From Alphaproteobacteria bacterium (GTDB lineage: Bacteria > Pseudomonadota > Alphaproteobacteria > DAOWDM01): a DNA stretch of 8,435 bases. Location: NCBI GenBank assembly GCA_030639035.1, contig DAOWDM010000046.1:1-8435 (forward strand), read 5' to 3'. Below are positions 5,153-8,435 of this stretch, one piece after another. The translations under genes were made by a program, and so were the position numbers. A model generated the notes under the pieces. That model did no database searches. It worked only from the letters and a program-made list of their open reading frames with translations, and was not told where the DNA came from. The first letter of the stretch is position 1; every line of letters starts with the position of its first letter.

Positions 5153-8100
5153 TTATTGCTTTTCAAATAGGTAGTCGCCACCTTTGTCATATCCTGCGGA
5201 CTTGATTGCTCCGTATTGTGGTGTTTGCGGGGCTTCTTGTGTAATTTTGTCTTTGACTTGCTTGAAGACATCAAAGCCTTTGTCGTTAACTTTTACATCT
5301 TTGAGAGTATTAATCAAAGTTGCTGCAAACAAGGAATGACCGTCAGCTCCGCCGTCCCATACAGGTTCGTCTCCGCCTGAAGACATTGCCATTACAGAAC
5401 GCTTATTAAGCAGTTCGCCTTTATCTGTTAGAATATCTGCGGCTGTTATGCTTTGCTCTTGTGTGAAAGAGCCTGAATAACAGCTGTCTGCTATTAGCTT
5501 GATATTTTTAGCAGGCATTCTGTGCAGGAATTTAGAAACGTCTTTTGTAGAAACCCAATTGTCGACTTTATCAATATCGGCATTTGAAGGTAACCAGTAG
5601 CCTTCGGCTGAATCTTCAAATGAATATCCGTGTCCAGCATAGTAAATAACAGCTTTATCATCGGTAGACATGTTTTCGCTCATGTCTCTTAATGCGTCAA
5701 CAATGTTTTCTTTTGTAGGATTTTCCAGAACTTTAATTTCATATCCAAATAAGTCTGCAAGAACTTTCCCAACTTCTGTAACATCTGTTACAGGAGTATC
5801 TAGTTCAGGAACGTCGCTACTTTTGTATTTATTAACACCTAGCAAAAGAGCAACTTTTTTGCCTCTTGGTCTTGCATCTACATCAGCTTTTGCTAAACGG
5901 TCACCAATGTTGATGGTTTTTTTAGTTTTATTTCCACTTTCATCAACTGTTTCAAGAATAACCGTGCTTTTTCCTTCTGCAAGACTAGCATCAATGTTAA
6001 ATGTTCCGTCTTTTTTAACATATACCCACTTGCCATTGATAGTAGCACTGACGAATTTTGAATCATCATCGATTTTACCAGCAACAGAAACAACTTTGCC
6101 ATTTGGAGCAACAACGTCTTTTACTTGTGAAACTTTTGGTGGTTTTGTGTCTTTACCAGTTGGAATTTTATCAAATACGTTTGCGGCATCTGGATTTTGT
6201 TTTAAGACTTCCAAAGCTCCGCTGAACAGTTTTGTTCTGGCTTTTTTAACAACATGCTGATGCAAAGCTAGATAAGACAGCTTGGATTTATTATCAAAAC
6301 CTTTGTTTGTAAGCATTTTAGCCAAGTCCGACTGCTCGGTTTTTTTACCTTTTGCCGTTTGTTCAAGAACTGCACCAACTTCAACAACTGTTTCGTTGTC
6401 ACTGCCTTTCAAACTGCCAACAATCTTTTCAGAGCTTAGTTTTTTAATAAACTGTTTTTGTTCATCAAGAGAAAGATTAGCTTCTTCACTGTTCATAAAA
6501 TCAATAGCGTCAGACAAAGAACCTTCTTCCATTATTTCAGTAGCTGCATCTAAAGTTTGGCTGACTTCTTTGCTTGTTTTTTGCTCTCCAGTGGCTTCAC
6601 CTCCTTCTTCTCCCTCGCCTGTAGTTTCTTCACCGCCTTCTTCCTCGCCTGTGGCTTCTTCACCGCCTTCTTCTTCTGAAGTTGAAGCTTCTCCAGAAGC
6701 CTCTCCTTCTCCTGTAATTTCTCCTGTAACTTCCCCAGTAATTTCTCCAAAGTCCAGCATATCTGTATCACTGCCGTCAATTATTGCACTAGAATCATCT
6801 ATAGTATAATCTTGTCCAAGGGTTGAAACAGCCTGATCTATAGCTTCCTGCTGTTCTTCATCAAAGGCAGAATCTTCTTCTGGTAAAGTAATAGCATAGC
6901 CGTTCATAAGATAAGGACCGCTTCCAACTGTTCCTTTGTATACTACAGCATTAGCAGCTAATTGCCCTGTTTCACCACTGATAACACCAGTTATTTCTGC
7001 ACTGTTAGCATGAATAGCCAGAGTTCCAGCATCGAATTCGCCAGTAAGAGCACCTTCAGTTATAACTGCAACAGCTCCACTTGATGTACCTGTACTGAAA
7101 TGAAGGTCTGTAACCCCACCATTAATTATGGCATTTCCTGTGCCGTTAGTAAGGAAAGCTACATCTCCGTCGAATGAGTTAAATGTACTGTCAAGCTTAA
7201 GATTTCCATCGTTTGCATAAGTTTCAAAATAAGCAGTAGAGTTAGCTTCAATGTCGTCTGTTGTTTTTTGTACGATATCTCCTCCAGTTTTTACTGTTAA
7301 AGCACCACCAGCAGTAATTCCGCCAATAAAGAGGTCATTGCTTCCGCCGTCTATAGAAATCTCTCCTGCTGTTTCAAAACTGGCTGCTCCACCAAAATAG
7401 TTGCTCGTATTGTCGAGAATAATGTCAGAGTCAACACCTCCATCAGTCGTAAAATAAGAATCACCAGCAACATTTATAGCAGCTGATTGTGTTATGTTTC
7501 CTCCAGCTTCAACGTGAAAATCACCAAAAGAGCCTCCCGTTAAAACAGCATCACCAGCACCGAAATCAAGCATTACATTACCTGTTGATGACCCAGAGAT
7601 AGTAACAGTTCCAGTAAAGCTGTTGAAATCATTGCCTAAATATATTCCTGTATTTGAACCTGTGGTAGTTACTGATGTAGAACCTGTAATATCAAGAGTC
7701 CCTGTTTGATGAATAGTCCCAACGGAAGATACTGTTAAATTTCCATCAATTAAAGAAGCTCCAAGATAAAGATCTGTAGTTCCAGTTTTGATTGTAACGC
7801 TTCCTGTTCCATCAGGAGTAAAATAAACCGCTCCTGTAAACGAGTTGCTGGCATTATCCAAAATAACAGAACCGCCCTGACCAGCATCAGTTGTAAAAGT
7901 TGACGTACCGTCTACTGTCAAAGCTGCTGTCTGTGTAAGGTCTCCACCTGAATTTGCATGCAAATCACCACCAACATTTCCTCCTGATAAAGACAATGCA
8001 CCAGAATCGTCTATCGATACATAGCCGTTGACAGCTTCAAGATAAACAGCACCAGTGAATATATTGTTAGCTAGATTAAGTTCAATCATTCCATTTGTAT

Positions 8101-8435
8101 CTGAAATAAATGAAGATGTTCCTGCAATATCCAAATCGCCTGACTGAGTAATGTTTCCGCTTGTTCTAATAGCAAAATTACCGCCGTATGTGCCAGCTGC
8201 GAGGTCAACATTACCAGTACCAAAATCAAGACTTACATCACCAGTTCCGTGTGGATTAGCGTCTAATCCACTAGCAAAACTGTTGTTTGCATTCTCTAAA
8301 ACAATAGCTCCGTTATTAGCTGTAGTGTTCATTATGGCAGCACCAGTGACATTTAACGCACCTGTCTGCAAAATGTTGCCAGATGAAGAAACATCTAACG
8401 CTCCATTAACTGTACTTGCTCCAAGAGTAAAATCA
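5153..8435 (-). CDS. Giant beta-solenoid (FHA-like) exoprotein with C-terminal caspase-like peptidase C14 domain (5' partial)
   Basis: The frame runs off the window at 8435; TTG at 8371 is only an in-frame codon but is used here as residue 1. It stops at TAA 5155-5153. Residues 1-460 plus the 21 before them are Gly/Thr/Asn/Asp-rich repeats of about 73 residues, filamentous-haemagglutinin-like. Residues 500-602 are acidic and include Gly/Glu/Thr tandem repeats. About residues 603-735 are mostly helical. Residues 743-823 look like an Ig-like beta-sandwich (VAPNGKVVSVAGKIDDDSKF). Residues 838-1066 are a C14 caspase fold: KVALLLGVNKY, YYAGHGYS with catalytic His914, LIADSCYSGSF with catalytic Cys964, then a p10-like part (MAMSSGGDEPVW, GHSLFAATL). 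The DSC motif is typical of metacaspase/orthocaspase-type enzymes, usually Arg/Lys-specific. The repeats and lack of Cys outside the protease suit a secreted surface protein; the export signal would lie off the window. It may be a self-processing adhesin or a delivered protease (inference). Confidence 0.88.
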   Translation of the reverse strand, partial: DFTLGASTVNGALDVSSSGNILQTGALNVTGAAIMNTTANNGAIVLENANNSFASGLDANPHGTGDVSLDFGTGNVDLAAGTYGGNFAIRTSGNITQSGDLDIAGTSSFISDTNGMIELNLANNIFTGAVYLEAVNGYVSIDDSGALSLSGGNVGGDLHANSGGDLTQTAALTVDGTSTFTTDAGQGGSVILDNASNSFTGAVYFTPDGTGSVTIKTGTTDLYLGASLIDGNLTVSSVGTIHQTGTLDITGSTSVTTTGSNTGIYLGNDFNSFTGTVTISGSSTGNVMLDFGAGDAVLTGGSFGDFHVEAGGNITQSAAINVAGDSYFTTDGGVDSDIILDNTSNYFGGAASFETAGEISIDGGSNDLFIGGITAGGALTVKTGGDIVQKTTDDIEANSTAYFETYANDGNLKLDSTFNSFDGDVAFLTNGTGNAIINGGVTDLHFSTGTSSGAVAVITEGALTGEFDAGTLAIHANSAEITGVISGETGQLAANAVVYKGTVGSGPYLMNGYAITLPEEDSAFDEEQQEAIDQAVSTLGQDYTIDDSSAIIDGSDTDMLDFGEITGEVTGEITGEGEASGEASTSEEEGGEEATGEEEGGEETTGEGEEGGEATGEQKTSKEVSQTLDAATEIMEEGSLSDAIDFMNSEEANLSLDEQKQFIKKLSSEKIVGSLKGSDNETVVEVGAVLEQTAKGKKTEQSDLAKMLTNKGFDNKSKLSYLALHQHVVKKARTKLFSGALEVLKQNPDAANVFDKIPTGKDTKPPKVSQVKDVVAPNGKVVSVAGKIDDDSKFVSATINGKWVYVKKDGTFNIDASLAEGKSTVILETVDESGNKTKKTINIGDRLAKADVDARPRGKKVALLLGVNKYKSSDVPELDTPVTDVTEVGKVLADLFGYEIKVLENPTKENIVDALRDMSENMSTDDKAVIYYAGHGYSFEDSAEGYWLPSNADIDKVDNWVSTKDVSKFLHRMPAKNIKLIADSCYSGSFTQEQSITAADILTDKGELLNKRSVMAMSSGGDEPVWDGGADGHSLFAATLINTLKDVKVNDKGFDVFKQVKDKITQEAPQTPQYGAIKSAGYDKGGDYLFEKQ
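5174..5860 (-). other. Caspase-like peptidase C14 domain with intact His/Cys dyad
   Basis: The catalytic His codon is at 5630-5632 within YYAGHGY, and the catalytic Cys codon at 5480-5482 within ADSCYSGS, 50 residues later, a normal C14 interval. Hydrophobic strands precede both residues (KAVIYYAGHG and IKLIADSC). The fold ends just before the protein C-terminus, so the peptidase is the terminal domain. Both dyad residues are present, so activity is expected. Confidence 0.88.
6594..6683 (-). repeat. 30-bp imperfect tandem repeat encoding a Glu/Gly/Thr-rich hinge
   Basis: Three 30-base units (6594-6623, 6624-6653, 6654-6683) encode variants of EEGGEEATGE. Further short ITGEVTGE-type repeats follow toward the N-terminus, to about 6755. 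The stretch separates the beta-solenoid from the helical, Ig-like and caspase part and is predicted disordered. Its length may vary between strains. Confidence 0.75.
6995..8435 (-). repeat. FHA-like beta-solenoid repeats, six units plus a degenerate last one
   Basis: A block like SGNITQSGxLxIxGTSxFxT recurs about every 215-226 bases. Cores lie near 8371, 8153, 7938, 7712, 7494 and 7274. Each unit continues GxIxLDNxxNSFTGxVxF, then a Gly-Thr-Gly turn and a short strand ending in DLxLG. The last unit (about 6995-7080) is degenerate and caps the array. Such Gly/Asn-rich periodic strands form right-handed beta-helices in filamentous-haemagglutinin-type adhesins. The array continues past the window edge. 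Confidence 0.85.

Noticed and set aside
5670..6809. Two + strand open frames (5670-6260 and 6282-6809)
   Set aside because: Both are antisense to the caspase/adhesin gene. The second encodes a Ser/Pro run that is simply the complement of the acidic repeat hinge.
8369..8371. TTG as the start of the caspase/adhesin gene
   Set aside because: The 21 codons before it continue the same solenoid repeat to the window edge, so it is an internal codon.

Overview
The window is AT-rich, densely coding DNA from a Gram-negative bacterium. The evidence for two membranes is a secretin-like outer-membrane lipoprotein with a lipobox, a bitopic inner-membrane protein and a giant beta-solenoid exoprotein. Lysine codons are mostly AAA and start codons include GTG. 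An AT-rich proteobacterium, perhaps an uncultured gut or host-associated alphaproteobacterium, would fit. That placement is inference, supported only weakly by the PilN-like secretin and by a degenerate intergenic repeat of a type I associate with Proteobacteria. No rRNA, tRNA, CRISPR array, transposase or integrase was seen.

Layout: positions 1-5024 carry four genes on the + strand. (1) The 3' part of a large Ala/Gln-rich coiled-coil protein (1-1875) has acidic tandem repeats, recurring Pro-Tyr motifs and a basic C-terminus. (2) An unrecognised 367-residue soluble protein (1939-3042) has an acidic middle and a lysine-rich tail. (3) A 410-residue lipoprotein (3055-4287) resembles the PilN/type IVb-pilus branch of secretins but is short. 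(4) A 221-residue single-pass membrane protein (4359-5024) has a basic, proline-rich cytoplasmic tail with PPSG repeats and a small periplasmic domain. A sigma70-like promoter candidate and a clear ribosome binding site precede gene 4. Genes 2 and 3 are 12 bases apart and almost certainly co-transcribed.

Positions 5153-8435 hold, on the opposite strand, the C-terminal 1094 residues of a very large protein whose 5' end lies beyond the window. From N to C it has filamentous-haemagglutinin-like beta-solenoid repeats of about 73 residues, a Glu/Gly/Thr-rich tandem-repeat hinge, a helical segment, an Ig-like domain, and a C-terminal caspase-like (peptidase C14) domain with an intact His/Cys dyad. 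The 128-base convergent gap holds a degenerate palindromic repeat.

Working model (inference): genes 1-4 belong to a cell-envelope apparatus of type IVb pilus or secretion type. The lipoprotein would form or assist an outer-membrane ring, the bitopic protein would link the inner membrane to the cytoplasm, and the two low-complexity proteins would act as cytoplasmic scaffolds. The adhesin-caspase gene is transcribed toward this cluster and is independent in transcription. Any functional connection is unproven.
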